DNA from: Hydrogenovibrio sp. SC-1
Lineage (GTDB): Bacteria; Pseudomonadota; Gammaproteobacteria; Thiomicrospirales; Thiomicrospiraceae
Length of the DNA stretch: 64,000 nt
Reading direction: 5' to 3'
Assembly: GCF_002848135.1 (NCBI RefSeq)
Contig: NZ_PKGB01000007.1
Coordinates: 1 to 64,000 of the forward strand
The translations under genes and the position numbers were made by a program. Below the pieces are notes generated by a model. The model was not told the DNA's origin and made no database searches. It worked only from the letters and a program-made list of their open reading frames with translations. Of the stretch, positions 27,209 through 35,669 are shown piece by piece. Each line of letters begins with the position of its first letter. The first letter of the stretch is position 1.

Positions 27209-27811
27209 ATGCAAACTGTGGTATTGGCAACCGGAAATGCTGGCAAGTTGGCCGAAATGCAAACGCTATTGTCCCCGTTAGGAATGGCGATAGTGCCGCA
27301 AAAGCAGTTTTTTACTGAAGAAGCGGTAGAGGATGGGTTGACGTTTATTGAAAATGCTTTGATAAAGGCCCGGTTTGCCAGTGAAAAAACCGGGTTTCCG
27401 GCGATTGCCGATGACTCTGGGTTAGAGGTGGATGCTTTAGGCGGACAACCTGGAATTTATTCAGCACGTTACTCGGAAGGCTATCAAGGCTTACCAGCGT
27501 CAGATCAACGTAATAATGAAAAATTGTTAGCCGAATTGGCGCAATCGAATAGTCAGAATCGTCAAGCCTGCTATTATTGTGCAATGGTTTTTGTTCGTCA
27601 TCCTTTAGACCCTACCCCTGTTATTGGATTGGGGAAATGGTGTGGTTCGGTTATGAGCGAACCTAAGGGCACGGGTGGATTTGGTTATGACCCCATTATT
27701 TGGATGGCTGACCAAGGTTGCTCGGTAGCTGAATTATCAAAATCATTAAAAAATTCTCTTAGTCACCGTGCTCAAGCGATTGAGCAACTGGTGATACAAT
27801 TGAAACAGTGA
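27209..27811 (+). CDS. rdgB: dITP/XTP pyrophosphatase
   Basis: A 200-residue Ham1/RdgB family enzyme that hydrolyses non-canonical purine triphosphates to keep them out of DNA and RNA. Motifs: V-V-L-A-T-G-N-A-G-K-L-A-E at the N-terminus, D-D-S-G-L-E-V-D-A-L-G-G-Q-P-G-I-Y-S-A-R-Y, G-x-G-G-F-G-Y-D-P-I-I and S-H-R-A-Q-A near the C-terminus. Its ATG follows the rph stop with no spacer, so the two are cotranscribed. Confidence 0.96.
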   Translation: MQTVVLATGNAGKLAEMQTLLSPLGMAIVPQKQFFTEEAVEDGLTFIENALIKARFASEKTGFPAIADDSGLEVDALGGQPGIYSARYSEGYQGLPASDQRNNEKLLAELAQSNSQNRQACYYCAMVFVRHPLDPTPVIGLGKWCGSVMSEPKGTGGFGYDPIIWMADQGCSVAELSKSLKNSLSHRAQAIEQLVIQLKQ

Positions 27812-27822
27812 GTTGAAGATTC

Positions 27823-29598
27823 ATGAAGAAAATCCCTTTTCACGAACTGGTTCAGCAGGAACGCTTTAACACCAAAGTCATAACCTATAATGAACTGACA
27901 AAGTCCCCCGAAGCGGCTTATCAAAAAATTGAGGTGACGAGAACCGATGTCCAACGGTTACTCACCCCTTACCTGAAGCAAAAGGTGTCAGAACAACTTA
28001 AGGCCGTTTTACCCCTGGCCTTATATTTGGTTTTATTTCAAACCTTGATATTACGCCAGCATATTATGGATGCCTCTTTGGTTGTGGGCGGTTTACTGGC
28101 AGTCATTTTAGGGTTGATGCTGTTTATGGAAGGTCTTCGGTTAGGGTTGATGCCATTTGGTGAAACCATTGGTAATAAGCTACCCAAAAAATCTACCTTG
28201 CCGGTGGTGTTATTGATTGTCTTCTTATTAGGGATTGGTGTGACATTTGCCGAACCCGCAATCGGTGCTTTAAAGACAGCAGGCTCTAATGTCGATCCCA
28301 TGATAGCGCCTTATTTATATACGTTATTAACTGATTGGTCCGATATTTTGGTGCTCGTCGTTGGGGGAGGGGTTGGGTTGGCTGCAGTGCTTGGCACCTT
28401 GCGGTTTATCTTTGATTGGAGCCTGAAGCCGTTGATTTTGTTATCAGTGATCCCGACATTGCTGATTACGCTTTATTCGATGCAAATTCCCGAACTCAGT
28501 CGTATTGTGGGTTTGGCATGGGATAGTGGCGCTGTGACCACCGGTCCAGTGACTGTGCCTTTGGTTTTGGCATTGGGGATCGGGATCGCGGCGGCGGCGG
28601 GGAGTGGTAACCAGTCATTGTCCGGATTTGGGATTGTCACTTTGGCCTCATTGTTCCCAATTATTGGTGTGCAACTCTTAGGAATTTATATTTATGAAAC
28701 GGTTCCACTAGATCAGATACTGCAAGGCGTACAAATGGCTCAAGCTTCATCGCCGGCTTGGTATGAAAAAACCCCGTTTGTGGAAGTGATTAACGGTATT
28801 CGAGCCATCGTCCCATTAGTGTTGTTTTTAGGGCTTGTGTTGTTTTTGTTGTTAAAAGATCGAATTCCCGATGTGAAAGTAGTTTTATTGGGCATTGGTT
28901 TTTCGGTAATAGGGATGGTGATATTTAATTTGGGGTTAACCTATGGCCTAGCAGCTTTGGGAACACAGGCCGGTTCCTTAATTCCGGCTGCCTTTACCGG
29001 CATTGATGCCATTTCCGATTCCCCCTTATATTGGTTTAGTTTAGGGATTGCCATTACCATTATCTTCGCGTTTATTTTAGGGTTTGGTGCGACGATTGCC
29101 GAACCTGCATTGAATGCATTGGGGTTGACGGTTGAACGGCTCACCAATGGGGCCTTTAAAAAACAAACGCTAATGATGGCCGTCGCTTTGGGCGTCGGTG
29201 GTGGTATCGCGTTAGGGGTGGTGAAAATCATTTTTGACTGGTCTTTAGCTTGGATGCTATTGCCGTTATATTTATTCGCGTTGTTGCTGACCCTGCTGTC
29301 CACTGAAGAATTTGTAAATGTGGCTTGGGATAGTGCTGGCGTGACCACCGGTCCTGTTACGGTGCCATTGGTTTTAGCAATGGGCTTGGGGTTGGGCCAA
29401 GCGGTTGGAGCAATAGAAGGATTTGGCATTTTGGCGATGGCGTCAATTGGTCCGATTTTATGTGTGCTGATTGTTGGTCTATGGACGCGATATCGCAGTT
29501 ACCGCTTGGAAAAAGAGGCTATTGAAAGTTCCGTGACATTGGATAACGGTTTGCTGAAAAATGTGACGAGTCAGGCTAAATCAAAGGGGGACAAATGA
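27823..29598 (+). CDS. DUF1538 family membrane protein with duplicated core
   Basis: A 591-residue polytopic protein with roughly 12-14 membrane helices. It is an internal duplication: A-W-D-S-G-A-V-T-T-G-P-V-T-V-P near residue 232 and A-W-D-S-A-G-V-T-T-G-P-V-T-V-P near 500, with A-E-P-A-I-G-A-L and A-E-P-A-L-N-A-L preceding them. Each half is a DUF1538 unit. The ~65-residue N-terminus is cytoplasmic and charged. No function is established to my knowledge; the repeated, polar-lined transmembrane motif suggests a transporter or channel. It overlaps the downstream PII-like gene by 4 bp (ATGA), which implies regulation by that PII-like protein. Confidence 0.82.
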   Translation: MKKIPFHELVQQERFNTKVITYNELTKSPEAAYQKIEVTRTDVQRLLTPYLKQKVSEQLKAVLPLALYLVLFQTLILRQHIMDASLVVGGLLAVILGLMLFMEGLRLGLMPFGETIGNKLPKKSTLPVVLLIVFLLGIGVTFAEPAIGALKTAGSNVDPMIAPYLYTLLTDWSDILVLVVGGGVGLAAVLGTLRFIFDWSLKPLILLSVIPTLLITLYSMQIPELSRIVGLAWDSGAVTTGPVTVPLVLALGIGIAAAAGSGNQSLSGFGIVTLASLFPIIGVQLLGIYIYETVPLDQILQGVQMAQASSPAWYEKTPFVEVINGIRAIVPLVLFLGLVLFLLLKDRIPDVKVVLLGIGFSVIGMVIFNLGLTYGLAALGTQAGSLIPAAFTGIDAISDSPLYWFSLGIAITIIFAFILGFGATIAEPALNALGLTVERLTNGAFKKQTLMMAVALGVGGGIALGVVKIIFDWSLAWMLLPLYLFALLLTLLSTEEFVNVAWDSAGVTTGPVTVPLVLAMGLGLGQAVGAIEGFGILAMASIGPILCVLIVGLWTRYRSYRLEKEAIESSVTLDNGLLKNVTSQAKSKGDK

Positions 29599-30008
29599 GT
29601 TTTCAAAAAGAAATGACCATTTTGACGGAAGTGTCATTGATTACCTGTATGGTGCCAAGAGGGCAGGGTAATGTGGTGGTTGAAGCAGCCAGAGGGGCTG
29701 GTGCACAGGGCGCGTCTATCCATTATGGGCGTGGTGCAGGGGTTCGTGAACGCTTAGGGCTATTAAGTATTACCGTGGATGCTGAAAAAGAAGTGGTTCA
29801 GATTATGGTTTCAAAGCAGCAGGAGGAAGAGGTTTTTACAGAAATGTTTATTGCCGGGAAACTGGATACCCCAGGCATGGGCATTATTTATGTGACGCCT
29901 TTAGAAAAGGCCGCGACTTATATTCCTCCACATGTGCTTGAAAAGATTGAACAAAGGCGCGCTAAGTCCCATCAAAAGCTTAATGTAGCAGAAGTGTTGT
30001 CAGAATAG
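29595..30008 (+). CDS. PII-like signalling protein, partner of DUF1538
   Basis: A 137-residue protein with the ferredoxin-like PII fold: L-I-T-C-M-V-P-R-G-Q-G-N-V-V-V-E-A-A-R, then a T-loop region G-A-S-I-H-Y-G-R-G-A-G-V-R-E-R-L-G. GlnB residues such as the uridylylated Tyr51 context are absent, so this is a PII-like rather than a nitrogen-PII protein. PII-like proteins usually bind adenine nucleotides and gate a membrane transporter encoded next to them. Coupled translationally to the DUF1538 gene. Confidence 0.8.
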   Translation: MSFQKEMTILTEVSLITCMVPRGQGNVVVEAARGAGAQGASIHYGRGAGVRERLGLLSITVDAEKEVVQIMVSKQQEEEVFTEMFIAGKLDTPGMGIIYVTPLEKAATYIPPHVLEKIEQRRAKSHQKLNVAEVLSE

Positions 30009-30017
30009 GGGAAGGAT

Positions 30018-30443
30018 GTGTTAAATCAAGACCACTGTCGCCCAGCGAAACTCATCGTCTGTATTTTAGGGAGAGGTGCAGCCCAGTCCATTGTTGAGCA
30101 GCTGTTTGATGAGAATATATTGCTGACAGAAACCTTAGTGATTCGAAATCAAAATGCGTTGGTAGCGGAAGAAGCCTGGCAAGAAATGGATATGTTGAAG
30201 GTCATTGTTGAGCCACAATTTGCCGATCACGTTTTTGAGTTGATTTACAATTTATCAGCTATCGAATTAGAAGAAGGACACTATATGTATCAGCATAATG
30301 TGCCTTGGGTAACGCATTTTGAACTGCCGAAATTGCCGAAAGAAGGTGTTCCCATCAAAGCAATAGAAAGTGGTAAAGTTGAAGTCGAAGGGATGACCTT
30401 AGAGCAATTGCAAACATTGCGCATTCGCTCTAAGAAAGGCTAA
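30018..30443 (+). CDS. Second PII-like protein, divergent
   Basis: A 141-residue protein beginning at GTG after GGGAAGG. The pattern K-L-I-V-C-I-L-G-R-G-A-A-Q-S-I-V-E-Q-L-F followed by K-V-I-V-E-P-Q-F-A-D-H-V-F-E-L-I-Y matches the beta-alpha-beta repeats of PII-like proteins, but the T-loop is short. It lies 9 bp after the other PII-like gene in the same operon. It may form hetero-oligomers with it or serve a separate sensing role; the family assignment is by pattern only. Confidence 0.65.
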   Translation: MLNQDHCRPAKLIVCILGRGAAQSIVEQLFDENILLTETLVIRNQNALVAEEAWQEMDMLKVIVEPQFADHVFELIYNLSAIELEEGHYMYQHNVPWVTHFELPKLPKEGVPIKAIESGKVEVEGMTLEQLQTLRIRSKKG

Positions 30444-30447
30444 ATGA

Positions 30448-31149
30448 TTAATTAAATTGCTCAGGCGTCAGTCCAGCCGCAATAAAGTCTTTTTTGGCGG
30501 CTTCGAACATCGCCCAAGGTCCACATAAATAGATATGGACATTAGTTAAATCAAGGTGATCGGTTAAAACTCGACGGTGAACACCTCTTTCTGCAACACC
30601 CTGAATGCCCGATAATACGGGGATATAAGTGACATTCTCATGTTGGTCAGCTAGCTGTTTCATGTCAGCATCTCGATAGAGCTCTTCTTCCGTTTTTGCG
30701 CCCCAGTAAAATTCCACTTTAGGCGGGTTGGGTCTTTTCAATAATTCATCCAATAGCGCTCGCATTGGAGCATAGCCGGTTCCCCCTGCAATCAAAATGA
30801 CCGTTTTGTCTTTTAGTTTCTTAGGAGAGGCCAATTCGTATTGATTGGTGGCGACCGAAACCCATAAAACGGCACCAGTTTCTAAGGCAAATAAATTTTG
30901 CATCCATTCAGAATGATCAGTGTCACGTATATGCAGTTCGATCAATTCATCGTCTCGACAGGCAGACGCAATGGAGAAGGGCTTTAGTTCTTCTTTATCC
31001 ATGCCCATCATTACATATTGACCCCCTTGAAACGCAAAAGAAGAAAAAGGCTTGAGCAGCATCATTAAGGTGTTGTCAGTCAGTTTTTCACTTTGAACTA
31101 AAGTCATTTTTTGTAAAGCCGTGCTGGCCATTTCAAATTGTTTTGTCAT
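30448..31149 (-). CDS. fre: NAD(P)H-flavin reductase (Fre/LuxG-like)
   Basis: A 233-residue ferredoxin-NADP reductase-fold protein. The flavin site is L-K-P-F-S-I-A-S-A, the pyridine-nucleotide site is I-A-G-G-T-G-Y-A-P-M-R-A-L-L, and the C-terminal L-C-G-P-W-A-M-F-E-A-A closes the fold. It reduces free flavins with NAD(P)H and so supports ferric reduction, ribonucleotide reductase activation or oxygenases. No [2Fe-2S] domain is attached. It is convergent with the PII-like operon (4 bp gap). Confidence 0.82.
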   Translation of the reverse strand: MTKQFEMASTALQKMTLVQSEKLTDNTLMMLLKPFSSFAFQGGQYVMMGMDKEELKPFSIASACRDDELIELHIRDTDHSEWMQNLFALETGAVLWVSVATNQYELASPKKLKDKTVILIAGGTGYAPMRALLDELLKRPNPPKVEFYWGAKTEEELYRDADMKQLADQHENVTYIPVLSGIQGVAERGVHRRVLTDHLDLTNVHIYLCGPWAMFEAAKKDFIAAGLTPEQFN

Positions 31150-31171
31150 GGGTCAATTCTCTAAAGGTGTT

Positions 31172-31993
31172 TTATAAATTAAAATCAGACCAAACCGGCG
31201 CATGGTCAGAAGGTTTTTCCATCGCGCGAATGTCATAAGCAACGCCGCTGTCAGTGGTTTTGGCAATTAAAGGTGCGGTAGCTAATACGGTATCAATTCT
31301 TAAACCACGTTTCGGGTCATCATTAAATCCTTTTGAGCGATAGTCAAACCAGCTAAAGATACGGTCTTCGGTTGGATGAATAACGCGATAACTATCTTTT
31401 AGCCCCCATTCAAGAAGGGTTGACCACCACTCGCGCTCCTCAGGTAGGAAGCTGGTTTTTCCGTCTCTTAACCAGCGCTTACGGTTGGGTTCGCCAATAC
31501 CAATATCAATATCTTCCGGAGAGATATTAAAGTCGCCAATGACCACCAGGTTTTGGTCTGGGCTACAAGAATCATTTAGGTAGGCCATTAAGTCTTGATA
31601 AAAGCGTTCTTTGGCTGGAAATTTAGTTGGATGACTGCGATTTTCTCCCTGAGGAAAATAGCCATTGACCACTCGAATGTCATTACCCGAGGCATCCTTG
31701 AAATCACCGATAATCATCCGTTTCTGAGCGTCATCGGTATCATGAGACCAACCATATTGGCAATCAACCAACTCAAGGTCGGCTTTGTACAGTAACGCGA
31801 CTCCGTAATGCGTTTTTTGCCCCATAAAGACCGCTTTATAGCCCATTTGTTCAATATCGCTGATCGGAAATTCATGATCCTGAACCTTGGTTTCTTGCAA
31901 ACCAATGATGTCAGGTTGATACTGATCGGTTAAAGCTTGGAGCTGATGAATGCGCATACGCACGCTGTTAACATTAAAAGACACAATTTTCAT
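31172..31993 (-). CDS. xthA: Exodeoxyribonuclease III
   Basis: A 273-residue AP endonuclease/3'-5' exonuclease for base-excision repair. Blocks: K-I-V-S-F-N-V-N-S-V-R-M-R, G-L-Q-E-T-K-V, V-V-N-G-Y-F-P-Q-G, catalytic G-D-F-N-I-S-P and the terminal S-D-H-A-P-V. The ATG at 31993 matches the family N-terminus; the frame can also open at a TTG twelve bases upstream. The flavin reductase gene follows 22 bp later on the same strand. Confidence 0.95.
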   Translation of the reverse strand: MKIVSFNVNSVRMRIHQLQALTDQYQPDIIGLQETKVQDHEFPISDIEQMGYKAVFMGQKTHYGVALLYKADLELVDCQYGWSHDTDDAQKRMIIGDFKDASGNDIRVVNGYFPQGENRSHPTKFPAKERFYQDLMAYLNDSCSPDQNLVVIGDFNISPEDIDIGIGEPNRKRWLRDGKTSFLPEEREWWSTLLEWGLKDSYRVIHPTEDRIFSWFDYRSKGFNDDPKRGLRIDTVLATAPLIAKTTDSGVAYDIRAMEKPSDHAPVWSDFNL

Positions 31994-32129
31994 AAGGAAA
32001 TTCAATAAGTTTAAGAAATAAAATTAGTCGGGAGTATAGCAGAAACTGTGCTGAGGGCAAGGTGTTGACCCGAATTGGTTCTATAGCGCTTTAGGGGTTA
32101 AGCGATAGCGTAGGGCTGTAAGACGTTAT

Positions 32130-32157
32130 CCAGGCAACTCAATTTTTAGTTGCCTGG
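32130..32157 (-). terminator. Hairpin after the chemoreceptor gene
   Basis: CCAGGCAACT (32130-32139) and AGTTGCCTGG (32148-32157) form a perfect 10-bp stem with an 8-base loop, 11 bp after the receptor stop. There is no T-run on either side, so it may act by RNA stability rather than intrinsic termination. Confidence 0.5.
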
Positions 32158-32168
32158 TGTTGTTAGGG

Positions 32169-35087
32169 TTAAGTTAGTTTTTTGGTTAAGTTAAAGCGTG
32201 ATACGGCTTGTTCCATGCGTTGACTGTTTTCTTTTAACGTTTCAGTATTAGCCGAAGTTTCTTCAACCAAGGCCGCATTTTGCTGAGTCGTGCTGTCTAT
32301 ACTGCTAATCGCAATATTGACCTGTCCAATCCCTTTCGATTGGTCGTTTGCGGCTTCCGCTATGCCGGCAACCAGTTGGGTCACGGACTCAATGCCATGA
32401 TTGATTTCATCCAGTGCCGCACCGGAGGCTTCAACCAGTTCCGAACCTGAGCTGATTTGTTCGGTGGTGTGTCCGATCAAGCGTTTAATGTCGTTCGCCG
32501 CATCGGCTGATTTTTGAGCTAAGCTACGAACTTCACCTGCAACAACGGCAAATCCTCGCCCATGATCTCCCGCGCGAGCCGCTTCAACTGCCGCATTCAG
32601 TGCTAAGAGGTTAGTTTGGAAAGCAATCGAATCGATCAAGCCAACAATGTCATTGATTTTTTCACTGGCCTCACGGATACCAAACATGGCATCAATGGTT
32701 TGCTGCATGACTTTTGATCCGTTTTCCGCCTTGGTTTTTAGAGCCGAAGCCAACTCACTGGCTTCTCCTGCATTTTCAGCGGATTGCTGTACTGAGCTGG
32801 TCATTTGTTCCATGCTGGCTGCGGTTTCCTCCAAAGAAGCCGCTTGTTGTTGGGTACGGTCATTTAGGCTTTGAGTGCCGGAATCTACTTCATTTGAGGC
32901 TTGGGCTACTTGTTGTGTGGCCTGCTGAATCTCTTGAATGGTGACAGCTAACGCCTGAACCGCCCCATTAACCGCTTGGCGTAAGGTTTCTAGGTCACCG
33001 CCAAGGGTGGTTGTTGATTGTGCGGTTAAATCGCCTTGAGCCAAGGCATTGGTGACTTGGTTTATTTCGGTAATCGCACCCTGTAGTTCATCCAGTGAAC
33101 GATTCATATTATCGGCAAGATTTTTAAAGCTACCTTTCAGATTCAGATTAATGCGCTCATTAAAGTGACCTTGTGATAGCTTGGTCATCACTTCTTCCAT
33201 GGATTGCATAGCGGTATCCATCGTCGATAAGGTGCCATTGACCGAATTTCGCAGATTTTCAGGAACCCGGTCATCCATGCGCACGCTAAAGTCACCATTG
33301 GCTAAGCCGCCCATGACTTCATGTAGCGCTTGCATGGTTTTTTCCACACTGTCTGCGGCATGGTTGACGCCGCGTTTCAAAGTGTCCATATCACCTACTA
33401 GCGGATCAGACACTCGGTGGTCAAAATGACCGCGGGCAATTTGATCCATTACTTCGCTGACTGCAAAAATCGATCTTTCCATATTACCAATCATATTATC
33501 AAAGGCATTGGCCACCGCGGAGAGTTCATCACCGGTATCTTGGATGCGAACTCGGTCGGCTAAGCGGCCAGATTCAATGATCTCGCTGACCACGCGGTTA
33601 ATTTGACGTAGGGTTCCAATCACCGTTCTGAAAACTTGATAGCCGATAATAAGAGATAGCATGACCGCTAACACCACTAAGCTAAAGGTCCACCAAAAAA
33701 CATTTTGCTGCTCAGCCGCTTTTTGCGCCGTTAATTCAGAAATATTCAAATTTAAAATCTGCACAAACGCATTCAATAACGAGATTTTGGCAGTTTGCGC
33801 TTGGTACCAGTCGGTCGCGGATTGATTAAAATTACCGCTATAATTCTGCTTTAATGCAATATCTCGATAGGCTTGGGTTTTTTTAAATTCAGCAGAGTGT
33901 GTTAAATCATTTAAGGAGTTTGCGAGCGTCTTGGGGGCATAGTCTTGGAAGGTTTTAGCATAACGATCTTGATTACCCATTAATTTTATAAATTTTTCAT
34001 AAAACCCTGGCGCAAACTGATTGGCGGCAAAGGTATTTGAGAGCACGGCTCTTTCAATGCCTGCCATCTCCTTATACTGCTCCATCGTTTGCATGGCATA
34101 GAGCATTTTGGCTTCATCTTTATCTTTGACGTTACGGCTTAGGAGGCTGATGATTTCAATGGAATGGCTATTGAGTTTGCTGTAATTGCCGATCGCTTTT
34201 GCTGGATTGATTTGTAACTGGTCAATTTGTGGTCGAGTTTTTTCGACAAGCGCAATTTGCGTCTGTAATGCTTCAATTACGTTCCTTATTTGGTCGGTAA
34301 CCAATTCAGGAGATTCTGCCAGCGTTTTTTGTAAGGCTTGGTTTTTCTGATCAAAAAGTTGTCTCTGTTTTGCCAATTCATCCTTAAAACTTTTTCCTTT
34401 GCTACCCAAATAACCAGCGGATGCCCCACGTTCTTTTTGCGATTCGTGAGTGAGTTCACTAATTAAAGTGACCAGTGGCATTTGTTGATTGGTCAACTCA
34501 TACTCTGCTTTGTGTTCATAAGCCGTGTAAAGAGACATACCGCCTTGAATAACACCCAACAGTAGAATGGGTAAAAAGGCCATTAAAAATTTATTGGCGA
34601 CACTGACCTTGAAGTGGGTGAAGAGTGAAAAACGTTCACGTAAAGGCATTTTGGCGGGGACAAGATGACCCCCCTTTAATTTCTTTTTACCAGCAGCTAT
34701 GTCTTGATAGGCTTGTTCACCTGCTTGGATTTGTTCGGGGGTTGCTGCACGACGAACCGAGATATAGCCGGTAATTTGACCATTTTCAAAGATCGGTGAG
34801 GCATTGGCTACTACCCAATAGTGATCACCACTTTTAGCCAGATTTTTAACGGCAGCCTGCCAAGGGTGGCCTTTCGACAGGGTTGACCACATGTCACTAA
34901 AAATTTGTGATGGGGAATCAGGATGACGAACAATGCTATGGGGCTGTCCCAGCATTTCTTCTGGGGTTCGACCGGAAATGGTACAAAAGTCTGGGCTGGC
35001 AGAAACGATAACGCCGTTTAGATCTGTGCTAGTACTAAGAATAAAACTCTCTGGAATATCTATCTGCTTGCCTGTGACATTCGACAT
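32169..35087 (-). CDS. Methyl-accepting chemotaxis protein with PAS and NIT sensor domains
   Basis: A 972-residue receptor. A PAS domain opens the protein (about 15-120, Aer-like: G-R-T-P-E-E-M-L-G, I-V-R-H-P-D, Y-I-S-V-R-R). It is followed by a membrane helix (about 165-190) and an NIT-type sensor region recognised by S-Q-K-E-R-G-A-S-A-G-Y-L-G-S. A second helix (about 465-487) leads to a run of HAMP-like repeats (about 490-720). The signalling tip N-A-A-V-E-A-A-R-A-G-D-H-G-R-G-F-A-V-V-A-G-E-V-R completes it. NIT domains are predicted to sense nitrate/nitrite and PAS domains often sense redox state. The gene is near the nitric-oxide locus. GGAGACC precedes the ATG. Confidence 0.9.
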   Translation of the reverse strand: MSNVTGKQIDIPESFILSTSTDLNGVIVSASPDFCTISGRTPEEMLGQPHSIVRHPDSPSQIFSDMWSTLSKGHPWQAAVKNLAKSGDHYWVVANASPIFENGQITGYISVRRAATPEQIQAGEQAYQDIAAGKKKLKGGHLVPAKMPLRERFSLFTHFKVSVANKFLMAFLPILLLGVIQGGMSLYTAYEHKAEYELTNQQMPLVTLISELTHESQKERGASAGYLGSKGKSFKDELAKQRQLFDQKNQALQKTLAESPELVTDQIRNVIEALQTQIALVEKTRPQIDQLQINPAKAIGNYSKLNSHSIEIISLLSRNVKDKDEAKMLYAMQTMEQYKEMAGIERAVLSNTFAANQFAPGFYEKFIKLMGNQDRYAKTFQDYAPKTLANSLNDLTHSAEFKKTQAYRDIALKQNYSGNFNQSATDWYQAQTAKISLLNAFVQILNLNISELTAQKAAEQQNVFWWTFSLVVLAVMLSLIIGYQVFRTVIGTLRQINRVVSEIIESGRLADRVRIQDTGDELSAVANAFDNMIGNMERSIFAVSEVMDQIARGHFDHRVSDPLVGDMDTLKRGVNHAADSVEKTMQALHEVMGGLANGDFSVRMDDRVPENLRNSVNGTLSTMDTAMQSMEEVMTKLSQGHFNERINLNLKGSFKNLADNMNRSLDELQGAITEINQVTNALAQGDLTAQSTTTLGGDLETLRQAVNGAVQALAVTIQEIQQATQQVAQASNEVDSGTQSLNDRTQQQAASLEETAASMEQMTSSVQQSAENAGEASELASALKTKAENGSKVMQQTIDAMFGIREASEKINDIVGLIDSIAFQTNLLALNAAVEAARAGDHGRGFAVVAGEVRSLAQKSADAANDIKRLIGHTTEQISSGSELVEASGAALDEINHGIESVTQLVAGIAEAANDQSKGIGQVNIAISSIDSTTQQNAALVEETSANTETLKENSQRMEQAVSRFNLTKKLT

Positions 35088-35197
35088 AATGGTCTCCTGA
35101 ATAGCTATATTGAATCACCTATCGATGATTATAACGACGTTTAGATATAAACCAAGACTTTGTCACTTTCCTTGCTTAATTCACTGAAGTCATCGAG

Positions 35198-35641
35198 TTA
35201 TTTTTTGATTTGTGCCACCTTAAATTGGTAACGGGCATGGCAAGCGATACAGTGGGTTTGCAATGTTGCCAGTTGCTGAAGAATAAGGGTGGTATCGCCC
35301 ATGCCGGAAGCTTCATCGGCAATGTTTTCAAATCCTAAATGCGTTTTGGAGCCTAGCTGGCCAAAGCCCTTGGGTAACTTTGCTTTTAATGCATCAGGTG
35401 TATTTTTCATAAGCTTAACGCCAACAGGGCGTGCTGCCGCTTCAATCGCATCAACCTCTTCTGATAAGGCGGCGGCAAGAATTTGTTGACTGGCACCTAA
35501 AAAGTTGCGCATTTCCGTTAACAATGCGGTTTTTTCAGCATCGGTGACCCAGATAATCTCGCGATCATCAGTGGATTCTGACCAGGCCTGGGTCGAAATA
35601 AAGCATAAAACAAGCATAAAATAGGGTGCTAAGGTTTTCAT
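35198..35641 (-). CDS. Monohaem c-type cytochrome (c556/c'-like), periplasmic
   Basis: A 147-residue protein with a cleavable signal peptide (cut after T-Q-A-W-S, about residue 21) and a single haem-attachment motif C-I-A-C-H close to the C-terminus. That position is typical of the four-helix cytochrome c' / c556 family. Cytochromes c' bind NO, which suits its place 29 bp downstream of nnrS under a likely NsrR operator. Excellent ribosome-binding site GGAGG. A CAGGCCTGG copy lies in the signal peptide (T-Q-A-W-S). Confidence 0.82.
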   Translation of the reverse strand: MKTLAPYFMLVLCFISTQAWSESTDDREIIWVTDAEKTALLTEMRNFLGASQQILAAALSEEVDAIEAAARPVGVKLMKNTPDALKAKLPKGFGQLGSKTHLGFENIADEASGMGDTTLILQQLATLQTHCIACHARYQFKVAQIKK

Positions 35642-35669
35642 AAATACCTCCTGAGAGCAAATCGTGCGT

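Noticed and set aside
28941-29429. 162-codon minus-strand ORF opposite the DUF1538 gene
   Set aside because: Pro/Asn/Lys-rich composition and lack of any motif or ribosome-binding site; it mirrors the hydrophobic codons of the real gene.
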